A stretch of 6,262 nt of DNA from JAKFEW01 sp036675505 (GCA_036675505.1 JAKFEW010000133.1:1-6262); one strand, 5' to 3'. Counted from the first letter of the stretch, positions 1-6,050 are shown. Translations and numbers: made by a program. Notes: generated by a model from the letters alone, not told the origin.

Positions 1-176
1 GAAAGCTGCAGCGTGCGGCCGTCGTGGGTCACCGCCGGAAGCGCGGCTTCGAACGTCCGGATCCTCGCGTCCGCGTCCGGCGCGCTCGACGGCGCCGCCG
101 CCGGCACCGGCATGGCCACGGCAGACAGCGCGAAACAGAGGGCCAGGCCGGCGAGCGGCCGCAGGGCAGGTGTCAT
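1..176 (-). CDS. Secreted protein of unknown function, N-terminal part only (cut by window edge)
   Basis: The reading frame starts with the ATG at 176-174 and runs out of the window at base 1, giving the first 58 residues. A GGGGAA Shine-Dalgarno-like sequence lies four bases upstream on the minus strand (complement of 181-186). Residues 1-21 look like a Sec signal peptide: a short N-terminus with one Arg, a hydrophobic core LAGLALCFALSAV, and an AVA cleavage motif at 19-21. A Pro/Ala-rich linker follows, then a stretch beginning DADARIRTFEAALPAV that looks like the start of a folded domain. The protein is probably exported to the periplasm or beyond. Some periplasmic beta-lactamase-family serine hydrolases begin in a similar way, but too little is visible to assign a family. 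It is transcribed divergently from the lipoprotein gene at 366. Confidence 0.7.
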   Translation of the reverse strand, partial: MTPALRPLAGLALCFALSAVAMPVPAAAPSSAPDADARIRTFEAALPAVTHDGRTLQL

Positions 177-202
177 CGATTTCCCCGGTGAGGCTCGCTG
201 CA

Positions 203-221
203 GGCGACGACCGTCGTCGCC
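203..221. promoter_or_regulatory. 19-base palindrome in the divergent spacer, candidate operator
   Basis: Two perfect 9-base arms, GGCGACGAC at 203-211 and GTCGTCGCC at 213-221, are separated by one base. The site lies 26 bases upstream of the minus-strand start codon at 176 and about 145 bases upstream of the plus-strand start at 366. This position and symmetry suit a dimeric regulator or an RNA hairpin in the minus-strand leader. An outer pair of arms (182-188 with 220-226) overlaps it and could form a competing structure. No convincing -35/-10 pair was found in 177-365, and the rest of the spacer shows only GC-rich low-complexity sequence. Such palindromes also arise by chance in GC-rich DNA, so function is inference. 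Confidence 0.3.
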
Positions 222-365
222 GGGGAGCGGCGCTGGACGATGGCATGCGGGCGGAAATCCGGTCAACGCCGCTGCGTGCCGCCACTGGCCGGCGGCGGCG
301 GCCGCCGGCGTTGCCCCACAGGGCGCCGGAACCTTGCCGGCTTCATCGACCAGGACGGACGCGAG

Positions 366-1640
366 ATGAGAACCGGTTCGACACTGCTGCTGTGCCTGCT
401 GGCGACAGCCTGCGCCACCACGCCGCCGCCGCCCGCCGCGCCGGGACCCTCGCCGCACCTGCTGCTGCTGGCCGCCGACCAGGATGGCGCCGAGGAGGAT
501 TTCTTCGCCGTCGTCGACGTGGCGCCGGGGAGCGCGACCGCCGGCAAGGTGGTCGCCACCACGCCGTTCGGCCACCGCGAGTCGATGCCGCACCACATGG
601 AATACGTGCTGCCGCCGGCGGGCACGCTGCTGTTCGCCAACGCGCACCACCCCGAGGCGACGATGCTGGTGGATGTCGCCGATCCGACCGCGATCCGCGT
701 GGTCCGGTCGTTGCCGCCGGCGCCGCCGCTGCGCCACCCGCACGACTACGTGCGGCTGCCCAACGGCAACGTGCTGGTCGGCTACCTGCGCAGCGACGGC
801 GCCAGCCCGAAGGCCGGCGACACCGATGGCGGCCATGGCGGCATCGCCGAGTACACGGCCGCGGGCGAACGGGTGCGCTGGGCCAGCGCTGCGGTGCCCG
901 GCGCCGAGCTGCCGATCCGGCTGTACGCGATGCTGCCGATGCCCGACCTGGACCGCCTCGTCACCACCAGCGCGCGGATGATGGAAAAACACAGCGCGAA
1001 CGTGGTCCAGGTCTGGCGCCTGTCGGACCTGACGCTGCTGGCGACGCTGGACGTGCCCGCAGGAAAGAAACCCGACGGCTCGCCGTTGGACTGGGCCGCC
1101 GAGATGCCGTTCGGCCCGCGCCGCATGGCGGACGGCTCGGTGCTGCTCAATGCCTACATGTGCGGGTTCTACCAGCTCACCGGCGTGGCGTCGGATGCGC
1201 CGACGCTCAAGCACGTCTACGACATCCACGGTCGAGACCCGGCCGATGAGTACTCGCGGGTCGGCTGCAGCGTGCCGGTGGTGGTCGGCCGGCACTGGAT
1301 CATGCCGGTGGCGTGGTCGCAGATGGTGGTGGTGCTCGATGTCGCCGATCCGGCGGCGCCGCGGGAAGTGTCCCGGCTGCTGCTGCCCACCGATTTCAAC
1401 GCGCACTGGGCCGCGAAGGATCCGGCCTCGAACCGCATCGCGGTGGGCGCCGAGATGGGCAAGGAAAAGGGCATGTACCTGCTCGTGTTCGACCCCGCGA
1501 CGGGCATCCTGGCGATCGACCCGTCGATCAACCCCGGGTCCGACCGCCCCGGCTACATCGACTTGGAGCGGCCGGTCTGGCCGCATGGCGCCAGCGGCCC
1601 CGCGCGGGCGCATTCGGCGCTGTTCCTGCCGGCGCGTTGA
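366..1640 (+). CDS. Lipoprotein of the selenium-binding protein / methanethiol oxidase-like (SBP56) beta-propeller type
   Basis: This encodes 424 residues. I chose the ATG at 366 because it gives a good lipoprotein signal peptide (hydrophobic residues 6-15, then ATA before Cys16) and has an AGGACGGA sequence at 352-359. The in-frame ATG at 240 would add a basic, non-signal-like N-terminus. A Pro-rich linker follows Cys16. The rest has short repeating beta-propeller-like units, including LVDVADPTAIRVV and VVLDVADPAAPREVSRL. His-rich motifs match the general pattern of SBP56-like proteins: MPHHMEY (His76-77), AHHPE (94-95), RHPHDYVRLPNGNVL (124, 126), FNAHW (347), WPHG (407) and RAHSALF (416). 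In studied SBP56 members, conserved His and Cys residues are linked to copper or selenium binding and methanethiol oxidation. Whether this protein does that chemistry is unknown. Ala at position +2 after Cys16 predicts outer-membrane sorting. Length is near the family norm. A different propeller with no enzymatic role is the main alternative. Confidence 0.65.
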   Translation: MRTGSTLLLCLLATACATTPPPPAAPGPSPHLLLLAADQDGAEEDFFAVVDVAPGSATAGKVVATTPFGHRESMPHHMEYVLPPAGTLLFANAHHPEATMLVDVADPTAIRVVRSLPPAPPLRHPHDYVRLPNGNVLVGYLRSDGASPKAGDTDGGHGGIAEYTAAGERVRWASAAVPGAELPIRLYAMLPMPDLDRLVTTSARMMEKHSANVVQVWRLSDLTLLATLDVPAGKKPDGSPLDWAAEMPFGPRRMADGSVLLNAYMCGFYQLTGVASDAPTLKHVYDIHGRDPADEYSRVGCSVPVVVGRHWIMPVAWSQMVVVLDVADPAAPREVSRLLLPTDFNAHWAAKDPASNRIAVGAEMGKEKGMYLLVFDPATGILAIDPSINPGSDRPGYIDLERPVWPHGASGPARAHSALFLPAR

Positions 1641-1669
1641 CCGGGGCGCGCCGGACCCGTCGTGGCAAA

Positions 1670-1687
1670 CTCCGGGCCGGACCGGAG
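1670..1687 (+). other. Small GC-rich hairpin between lipoprotein and tautomerase genes
   Basis: CTCCGG at 1670-1675 pairs perfectly with CCGGAG at 1682-1687 across a six-base loop. It lies 30 bases after the lipoprotein stop and 26 bases before the tautomerase Shine-Dalgarno sequence. There is no T-tract after it, so it is not a classical intrinsic terminator. It could slow transcription, stabilise an RNA end, or be chance. Confidence 0.25.
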
Positions 1688-1712
1688 CCCGCCCGCCCCG
1701 GGTCGGCCACTC

Positions 1713-1720
1713 GAGAAGGA
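1713..1720 (+). promoter_or_regulatory. Ribosome binding site of the tautomerase gene
   Basis: GAGAAGGA ends seven bases before the ATG at 1728. It decides the start over the upstream in-frame ATG at 1662, which has no comparable site and would bury the catalytic proline inside a longer chain. Confidence 0.75.
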
Positions 1721-1727
1721 ACCCGCC

Positions 1728-1955
1728 ATGCCGCACGTGATCGTCAAACTCTGGCCCGGCAAGACCGACGAACAGAAGGCGCGGCTCGCCGACGCGATCG
1801 CCCGCGAGGTGGTCGCCCAGCTCGGCTCGTCGGAGGCGTCGGTGTCGGTGGCGTTCGAGGAGATCGCGCAGGCCGACTGGGCGGCGCAGGTGTGGGGCCC
1901 GGACATCGTCGCGCACCCGGAGCGGATCTTCCGCAAGCCCGGGTACACGCTCTGA
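1728..1955 (+). CDS. 4-oxalocrotonate tautomerase family protein (PptA/YdcE-like)
   Basis: This 75-residue protein belongs to the small tautomerase superfamily, whose members are oligomers of short beta-alpha-beta subunits. They use the amino-terminal proline, exposed after removal of Met, as the catalytic base for keto-enol isomerisation. The start MPHVIVKLWPGKTDEQK gives the required Pro directly after Met, and DEQKARLADAIAREVV matches the family's first helix. The overall pattern recalls E. coli PptA (77 residues): MPH start, VSVAFEEI after the first helix, a Trp-containing segment around residue 51, and a KPGY motif at 70-73. In 4-OT numbering, position 11, an active-site Arg in classical 4-OT, is Lys here. 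PptA-type members also differ from classical 4-OT, and their physiological substrate is not settled. It is cytoplasmic, with no signal peptide. No aromatic-degradation genes lie nearby, so a catabolic role is not supported by context. Confidence 0.88.
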   Translation: MPHVIVKLWPGKTDEQKARLADAIAREVVAQLGSSEASVSVAFEEIAQADWAAQVWGPDIVAHPERIFRKPGYTL

Positions 1956-1980
1956 TCGCTGTCTCCTCCCTCACATCCCC

Positions 1981-2000
1981 GGCGCGACACTTTCCGCGCC
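1981..2000 (+). other. Hairpin just upstream of the I78-like gene's Shine-Dalgarno site
   Basis: GGCGCG at 1981-1986 pairs perfectly with CGCGCC at 1995-2000 around an eight-base A/C/T-containing loop. It ends three bases before the GGAGGAA site. It could act as a leader structure affecting translation or as an RNA stabiliser after the tautomerase gene. No T-tract follows. A function is not shown by sequence alone. Confidence 0.3.
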
Positions 2001-2003
2001 AAT

Positions 2004-2010
2004 GGAGGAA
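2004..2010 (+). promoter_or_regulatory. Strong ribosome binding site of the I78-like lipoprotein gene
   Basis: GGAGGAA, close to the ideal anti-16S complement, ends six bases before the ATG at 2017. It overlaps the codons that would follow the alternative in-frame ATG at 2002, so it selects 2017 as the start. Confidence 0.85.
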
Positions 2011-2016
2011 CCCCCC

Positions 2017-2331
2017 ATGCGCCTCAACCCGACTGCCCTGACCGCCGCTCTGTGGCTCGCCCTGCTGACCGCCTGCGCGAGCCCGCCCCCGCCGGCCGCA
2101 TCGACGCCGCCCGGACCCGCACTTCCCCCCGCCGGCGCCGACACCTGCCGCGCCGCGGACTTCGCGTCGTACCTCGGCCGGAACTACCGCGACGTGCCAC
2201 CCGCGCCGGAAGGGCTCAGCTTCCGCGTCGCCTGCACCACGTGCGCGGTGACGGAGGACTTCAGCGAGACGCGCCTGAACTTCTACTACGACGAGACCTC
2301 CGGCCGGATCGTGCAGCTGACCTGCGGCTGA
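2017..2331 (+). CDS. Small lipoprotein of the peptidase inhibitor I78 family
   Basis: This encodes 104 residues. Residues 1-19 are a signal peptide ending LLTA before Cys20, which would be lipidated. Ala at +2 favours the outer membrane. A Pro/Ala-rich spacer (21-41) tethers a compact domain at 42-104. That domain has the I78 pattern: a DTC near its start (Cys44), a short helix-like segment with LGRNY (53-57), the RLNF motif at 86-89 (RLNI in typical members), an acidic turn DETSGRIV, and a terminal CG (Cys103). In the fungal elastase inhibitor of this family the first and last cysteines form a disulfide, and the segment before RLN is thought to contact serine proteases. Here that segment carries an extra CTTC (73-76). 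The expected role is protecting the envelope from subtilisin/elastase-like proteases, but inhibition is inferred from family only. Confidence 0.75.
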   Translation: MRLNPTALTAALWLALLTACASPPPPAASTPPGPALPPAGADTCRAADFASYLGRNYRDVPPAPEGLSFRVACTTCAVTEDFSETRLNFYYDETSGRIVQLTCG

Positions 2332-2379
2332 CGATCGTGCGGAGGTCGCAACCGGCGCTGCGGCGGAATGAGCCGCGGG

Positions 2380-2385
2380 TATCAT
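2380..2385 (+). promoter_or_regulatory. Possible -10 element for the histidine kinase gene
   Basis: TATCAT stands out in an otherwise GC-rich 88-base gap and would give a leader of about 28 bases before the ATG at 2420. No good -35 hexamer is found 16-18 bases upstream (the bases there read GCTGCG), so the call is weak. If real, the kinase and the membrane protein after it can be transcribed apart from the upstream genes. Confidence 0.2.
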
Positions 2386-2400
2386 GGCCGCCGTCGACCA

Positions 2401-2413
2401 GGCTCGGGGAGCC
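2401..2413 (+). other. Short hairpin overlapping the kinase Shine-Dalgarno sequence
   Basis: GGCTC at 2401-2405 pairs with GAGCC at 2409-2413 around a GGG loop. The best Shine-Dalgarno match for the kinase, GGGGAG at 2406-2411, lies inside it, eight bases before the ATG at 2420. This site chooses 2420 over the in-frame ATG at 2384, which has no purine-rich site in front. The stem may lower translation, but it is small. Confidence 0.35.
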
Positions 2414-2419
2414 GCAGCG

Positions 2420-5176
2420 ATGAGCGGAACGGAACGCCACGTCCTCGCGGGCGGCGGCCGGATGGGCGAGACCCTGCGGGCGATGGACTGGGCCCGCACC
2501 GCGCTGGGCCCGGTGGAGACGTGGCCCGAGGCCCTGCGCACGATCGTCGGGCTGATGCTGGCGTCGAACCAGCCGATGTACATCGTCTGGGGCCCGTCGC
2601 GCGCGTTCCTCTACAACGACCACTACGTGCCGTTCCTCGGCGCGAAGCATCCGTGGGCCGTGGGGCGCGACATCCTCGACGAGGTGTGGCCCGAGATCCG
2701 CGACCAGCTCGAGCCGCTGATCGCCTCCGCCACGGCGGGAGATCCGGTGCACGTGCCGAGCATGCGGCTGATGCTCGAGCGCAACGGCTACCCCGAGGAG
2801 ACGTACTTCTCGTTCTTCTTCGCCCCGGTGCGCGATGCGTCGGGCGCGGTCGCCGGCATGTTCGGCGCGTGCACCGACATCACCGCGCAGATGCGGCATG
2901 CGGCGGAGCTGGCCGCGCGCGACGCGCGCCACCGCCAGGTGCTGGCGAACATGGACGAGGCGTTCGTGCTGTTCGACCGCGACTTCCGGATCGTCGAAGT
3001 GAACGCGATGACCGAGCGGCTGACCGGCATGGCGCGCGAGCGGCTCGTCGGGAGCCTGCACTGGGACGTGTTCCCCGGCACGCTCGACTCGCCGCTGGGC
3101 CGGATGTACCTGCGTGCCCGCGCCACCGGCCGCGCCGAATCGCTCGAGCACGCGTACACGTTCGAGGACGGTCGCCAGTGCTGGCTGGAGGCGCGCGCCA
3201 TTCCGGTCGAGGAGGGGCTCGCGGTCTTCTTCCATGACGTCACCGCCCGCCGCGAGCAGGCACGCGAGGCCGCGGCCGCCGCCGAGCGCGTGCAGCTGGC
3301 GCTCGACGCCGGCGCGATCCTCGGCACGTGGGTGTGGCTGATCCCGGAAGACCGCATCTCCGGCGACGGCCGGTTCGCGCATCTGTTCGGGCTGGACGAG
3401 GAGGCATGCCGGGCCGGGCTCCCGCTGGATGTCGCGGTCGACGCGATCCATCCCGACGACCGCGCCCGCGTCGGTGCGGCGATCGGGGACGCGCTCGCGC
3501 GCGGCGGGCCCTACCGCTGCGAGTACCGCGTGCTGACGCGCGACGGCAGCTGGGCGTGGGTCGAGGCGAACGGCCGCGTCGAACTCGACGACGCCGGCCG
3601 GCCGGTGCGGTTTCCCGGCGTGCTGCTGGGCCACGACGAGCGCCACCGCGCCGAGGCCGAGCGCGACGCCGCGCTGGCGCTGCTGCGGTCGTTCACCGAC
3701 ACGGTGCCCGGCGTCGTCTACGCGAAGGACCGCGAAGGGCGCATGGTGATCGCCAATCGCGGCGTGTCGCAGCTGCTCGGCCTGCCGCCGTCGGCGTACC
3801 TGGGCCGGACCGACCGCGAGTTCCTCGCCGACCCCGCCGAAGCCGACGCGGTGATGGCGAACGACCGGCGGATCATGGACAGCGGCGTCGCCGAACAGAT
3901 CGAGGAGGACATCCGGCTCGCGGACGGGTCGCCGGCGACGTGGCTGTCGCACAAGGCGCCGTGGGTCGACGGGAAGGGCGAGATCGTCGGCCTGATCGGC
4001 GCGTCGATCGACATCACCGAGCGGCGCCGGCTGCTCGAATCGCTCGAACAGTCGGACCGGCGCAAGGACGAGTTCCTGGCGATGCTGGCCCACGAGCTGC
4101 GCAATCCGCTGGCGCCGATCCGCACCGCCGCCGAACTGCTGCGGCTGGCGCCGGACGATGCGGCCCGGGTCGCGCAGGCGGCGCAGATCATCTCGCGGCA
4201 GGTCGCGCACATGACCGATCTCGTCGACGACCTGCTCGACGTGTCGCGGGTGACGCGCGGCCTGGTCGAATTCGAATGCCAGCCGGTCGACCTGCGCGCG
4301 GTGGTCGCCGCCGCCGTCGAGCAGGTGGAGCCGCTGATCCAGGCGCGGCGGCACACGCTCGCCGTCGAGACGGCCGGCGGCTCCGCCGTGGTGCTCGGCG
4401 ATCGCCACCGCCTGGTGCAGGTGGTCGCGAACCTGCTGAACAATGCCGCCAAGTACACGCCCCGGGCCGGATCGATCCGGGTCACGCTGGCGGTCGCCGA
4501 CGGCGAGGTGGCGGTCGAGGTCGCCGACGACGGCGCCGGCATCGACGCGACGCTGCTGCCGCACGTCTTCGACCTGTTCACGCAGGCCGAGCGCACCCCC
4601 GATCGCGCGCAGGGCGGTCTCGGCATCGGCCTCGCGCTGGCGCGCAGCATCGTGCTCGGCCACGGCGGCAGCATCACGGCGGCGAGCGCGGGGCCGGGCC
4701 GCGGCAGCACGTTCCGCCTGGTCCTGCCGCGTGCGACGGCCGAGGAGTCGGCGGCGAGCCCGCCTCCGGTCCCGACGGCACCGCCCGTCGCCGGCCACAC
4801 CGTGATGCTCGTCGACGACAACCGCGATGCCGCCGACACGCTCGCCAGCGTGCTGCGCCTGCTCGGGCACGACGTGACGGTGGCGACGGGCGGTCGCGAC
4901 GCCGTCGAGCTGCTGGCGCGGCACGCGCGCTGGGACGTGTTCATCCTCGACATCGGCATGCCCGACATCAGCGGCTACGCGCTCGCGGTGATGCTGCGCG
5001 AGCGGCTCGGGGACACCGGCGCGCGCTTCATCGCGCTGACGGGCTACGGCCAGGCGGCCGACGAGGCGGCGTCGCGCGCCGCCGGATTCCACCACCACGT
5101 GGTCAAACCGGTCGACGTCGACCGGCTCGTGGCGCTGTTCGATTCCGTAGCCCCGGACCGGGCTCCGGAACGTTGA
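2420..5176 (+). CDS. Soluble PAS-domain hybrid sensor histidine kinase with C-terminal receiver
   Basis: This 918-residue protein autophosphorylates on His and passes the phosphate to its own receiver Asp, usually then to an Hpt protein. Domain order: PAS-like domain 1 at about 38-156 (starts TWPEALRTIVGLML; contains MYIVWGP, FLYNDHY and ERNGYPEETYFSFFFAPVRD, typical of this sensor class), PAS 2 at about 171-275, a short Ala/Glu-rich linker, PAS 3 at about 289-405 (PAS-fold with HPDDR and WVEANGRV), and PAS 4 at about 419-533, ending GASIDITERRR. HisKA follows at about 548-612 with phosphoacceptor His558 in HELRNPLAP, then the HATPase domain at 660-775: N box NLLNNAAKY (671-679), G1 DDGAGI (703-708), G2 GGLGIG (732-737). 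After a Pro/Ala linker comes a receiver at about 795-912 with acidic pair Asp799-Asp800, phosphoacceptor Asp844, Thr874 and Lys896. All catalytic motifs look intact. There is no signal peptide, membrane segment or output DNA-binding domain. The ligand is unknown; nothing visible marks a heme or flavin site. No partner regulator is in the window. Confidence 0.95.
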   Translation: MSGTERHVLAGGGRMGETLRAMDWARTALGPVETWPEALRTIVGLMLASNQPMYIVWGPSRAFLYNDHYVPFLGAKHPWAVGRDILDEVWPEIRDQLEPLIASATAGDPVHVPSMRLMLERNGYPEETYFSFFFAPVRDASGAVAGMFGACTDITAQMRHAAELAARDARHRQVLANMDEAFVLFDRDFRIVEVNAMTERLTGMARERLVGSLHWDVFPGTLDSPLGRMYLRARATGRAESLEHAYTFEDGRQCWLEARAIPVEEGLAVFFHDVTARREQAREAAAAAERVQLALDAGAILGTWVWLIPEDRISGDGRFAHLFGLDEEACRAGLPLDVAVDAIHPDDRARVGAAIGDALARGGPYRCEYRVLTRDGSWAWVEANGRVELDDAGRPVRFPGVLLGHDERHRAEAERDAALALLRSFTDTVPGVVYAKDREGRMVIANRGVSQLLGLPPSAYLGRTDREFLADPAEADAVMANDRRIMDSGVAEQIEEDIRLADGSPATWLSHKAPWVDGKGEIVGLIGASIDITERRRLLESLEQSDRRKDEFLAMLAHELRNPLAPIRTAAELLRLAPDDAARVAQAAQIISRQVAHMTDLVDDLLDVSRVTRGLVEFECQPVDLRAVVAAAVEQVEPLIQARRHTLAVETAGGSAVVLGDRHRLVQVVANLLNNAAKYTPRAGSIRVTLAVADGEVAVEVADDGAGIDATLLPHVFDLFTQAERTPDRAQGGLGIGLALARSIVLGHGGSITAASAGPGRGSTFRLVLPRATAEESAASPPPVPTAPPVAGHTVMLVDDNRDAADTLASVLRLLGHDVTVATGGRDAVELLARHARWDVFILDIGMPDISGYALAVMLRERLGDTGARFIALTGYGQAADEAASRAAGFHHHVVKPVDVDRLVALFDSVAPDRAPER

Positions 5177-5216
5177 CGGGTTCATCCTTCCCGCCACCGC
5201 CAGGACCCGCCCGCCC

Positions 5217-5594
5217 ATGCGCAACCCCTCGAATGCCGTCGTGATCCTGCTGGCGCTCGCGCTGGGCCTGCTCGCCGCCGCGCTGCCGCTGGCGCTGCTC
5301 ACCGCCGCCCGCGCCGACCTGCTCGACACGCTGACGGCCGTGGTCACCGTGCAGTCCGCGCAGCCGCAGCTCACCGCCGAGGCCGCGGCCCGCCTGGAAA
5401 CGGTCGAGGGCCTGCGCGCCGCGCTGCAGAGCCAGACGCAGGCCGCGCATGCCGAGCGGCAGCGGATCGGGGAGCTCGCGGATGAACTCGTCCGCTGCAC
5501 CCGCTGGCTGGTGGCGGTGCTGGTGGCGCTGGCGGCGGTGGTCGTTACGGCGTTCGTGCTCGCGGTTCGGCATCGACGCGCCGCGGGCACGTAA
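5217..5594 (+). CDS. Small two-helix membrane protein with an alpha-helical middle region, unknown function
   Basis: I do not recognise this 125-residue protein. It has two clear membrane segments, residues 7-29 (Leu/Ala-rich) and 97-117, the latter followed by a basic tail RHRRAAGT. Between them, residues 50-92 are Ala/Gln/Glu-rich and helical in character, possibly a coiled coil. With the basic C-terminus inside, both termini would be cytoplasmic and the helical part periplasmic, a hairpin topology like a very small receptor-type sensor module. It starts 40 bases after the kinase stop in the same direction, and AGGA at 5202-5205 is a modest ribosome site 11 bases from the ATG, so co-transcription is likely. 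It could be a membrane partner of the soluble kinase, but that is inference only. Its stop is 21 bases from the end of the convergent gene at 5616. Confidence 0.75.
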   Translation: MRNPSNAVVILLALALGLLAAALPLALLTAARADLLDTLTAVVTVQSAQPQLTAEAAARLETVEGLRAALQSQTQAAHAERQRIGELADELVRCTRWLVAVLVALAAVVVTAFVLAVRHRRAAGT

Positions 5595-5596
5595 CC

Positions 5597-5610
5597 GCGC
5601 GGCCCCGCGC
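5597..5610. terminator. Small hairpin between two convergent genes, possible bidirectional stop signal
   Basis: GCGCG at 5597-5601 pairs with CGCGC at 5606-5610 around a four-base loop, in the 21 bases between the convergent stops at 5594 and 5616. The position suits a shared terminator, but the stem is short and there is no T-tract on either strand, so support is weak. Confidence 0.2.
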
Positions 5611-5615
5611 CCCGG

Positions 5616-5960
5616 TCACGTTCGCAAGGCGGCGGCCAGACACCCGAGCACGATCGCGGCCACGCACAGCCCGGGCAGGCCCGCCCCCAGGCGCCGGGAG
5701 CGGTCGCCGAGGCGATGCAGTTCGGGGTCCGGCAGTTCCAGGTAGCGGCGCTTGGACACGTACTGGGCGCTTTCGGACATGACGCTCGGCGGGGGATCGT
5801 CCGGTGCCATCGGCGGATCCTGGAGCCGCGTCCACACCGCGGGATGCTGATCCCGGAGCCGGGCGAGAAACCGGGCATGACTGCGGTTGAAGAGAACCGC
5901 CAGCACCACGAACGCGACGACGGCCAGTGCACTGCAGATGCCGGCGACGACGGCGATCAT
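5616..5960 (-). CDS. Small two-helix membrane protein, UspB-like in layout
   Basis: This encodes 114 residues on the minus strand, with the ATG at 5960-5958 and GGGAG (complement of 5967-5971) six bases upstream. Residues 2-24 form an N-terminal membrane helix and 92-112 a C-terminal one. The middle is polar and basic: HARFLARLRDQHPAVW (28-43), a Pro/Asp-rich turn (48-59), then QYVSKRRYLELPDPEL (66-81) and RLGDRSRR (83-90). This arrangement resembles E. coli UspB (about 111 residues), a stationary-phase membrane protein also with helices at both ends and a middle of the type LR..x.P..Y, (Q/K)RY and R..RR. The resemblance is from memory and could be topological only; a generic small membrane protein is the alternative. 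It converges on the gene ending at 5594 and lies 132 bases from the next minus-strand gene upstream. Confidence 0.75.
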   Translation of the reverse strand: MIAVVAGICSALAVVAFVVLAVLFNRSHARFLARLRDQHPAVWTRLQDPPMAPDDPPPSVMSESAQYVSKRRYLELPDPELHRLGDRSRRLGAGLPGLCVAAIVLGCLAAALRT

Positions 5961-6050
5961 GGCGGGCTCCCGGGGTGGCGGATACGGGCGCGGGTCCCGG
6001 CGATGGGGCCCGCGGTGTGGGCTTACGTTCGCACGAACTCCCGCTGGCCG

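Noticed and set aside
281..312. Run of GGC/GCC-type repeats upstream of the lipoprotein
   Set aside because: It is imperfect and short; GC-rich low complexity explains it without a functional repeat.
240..365. N-terminal extension of the lipoprotein to the ATG at 240
   Set aside because: It would hide the lipoprotein signal peptide behind 42 basic, Pro/Gly-rich residues; the ATG at 366 gives a proper lipobox.
170..1249. A 359-codon plus-strand frame over the divergent spacer and lipoprotein gene
   Set aside because: Its Arg/Ala-rich product has no signal or domain, and it conflicts with the well-supported lipoprotein frame.
1662..1727. N-terminal extension of the tautomerase to the ATG at 1662
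   Set aside because: It would remove the catalytic Pro from the N-terminus and ignores the strong GAGAAGGA site.
1313..2041. A 242-codon plus-strand frame spanning the tautomerase gene and the end of the lipoprotein gene
   Set aside because: It crosses three better-supported genes in another frame and its product is Arg/Gly-rich without motifs.
2384..2419. Kinase start at the ATG at 2384
   Set aside because: There is no ribosome site in front of it; 2420 is preceded by GGGGAG and begins close to the first conserved domain.
3328..5244. A 638-codon plus-strand frame inside the kinase
   Set aside because: It is a shifted-frame shadow with a very Arg-rich product and no motifs, overlapping the clearly coding kinase frame.
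2261..5932. A 1223-codon open frame on the minus strand covering the whole kinase gene
   Set aside because: It is codon-aligned antisense to the kinase frame, so its stops could only come from TTA, CTA or TCA codons in the kinase, which are avoided at this GC content. Its product is Arg/Ala/His-rich with no recognisable domain, while the sense frame has a complete kinase.
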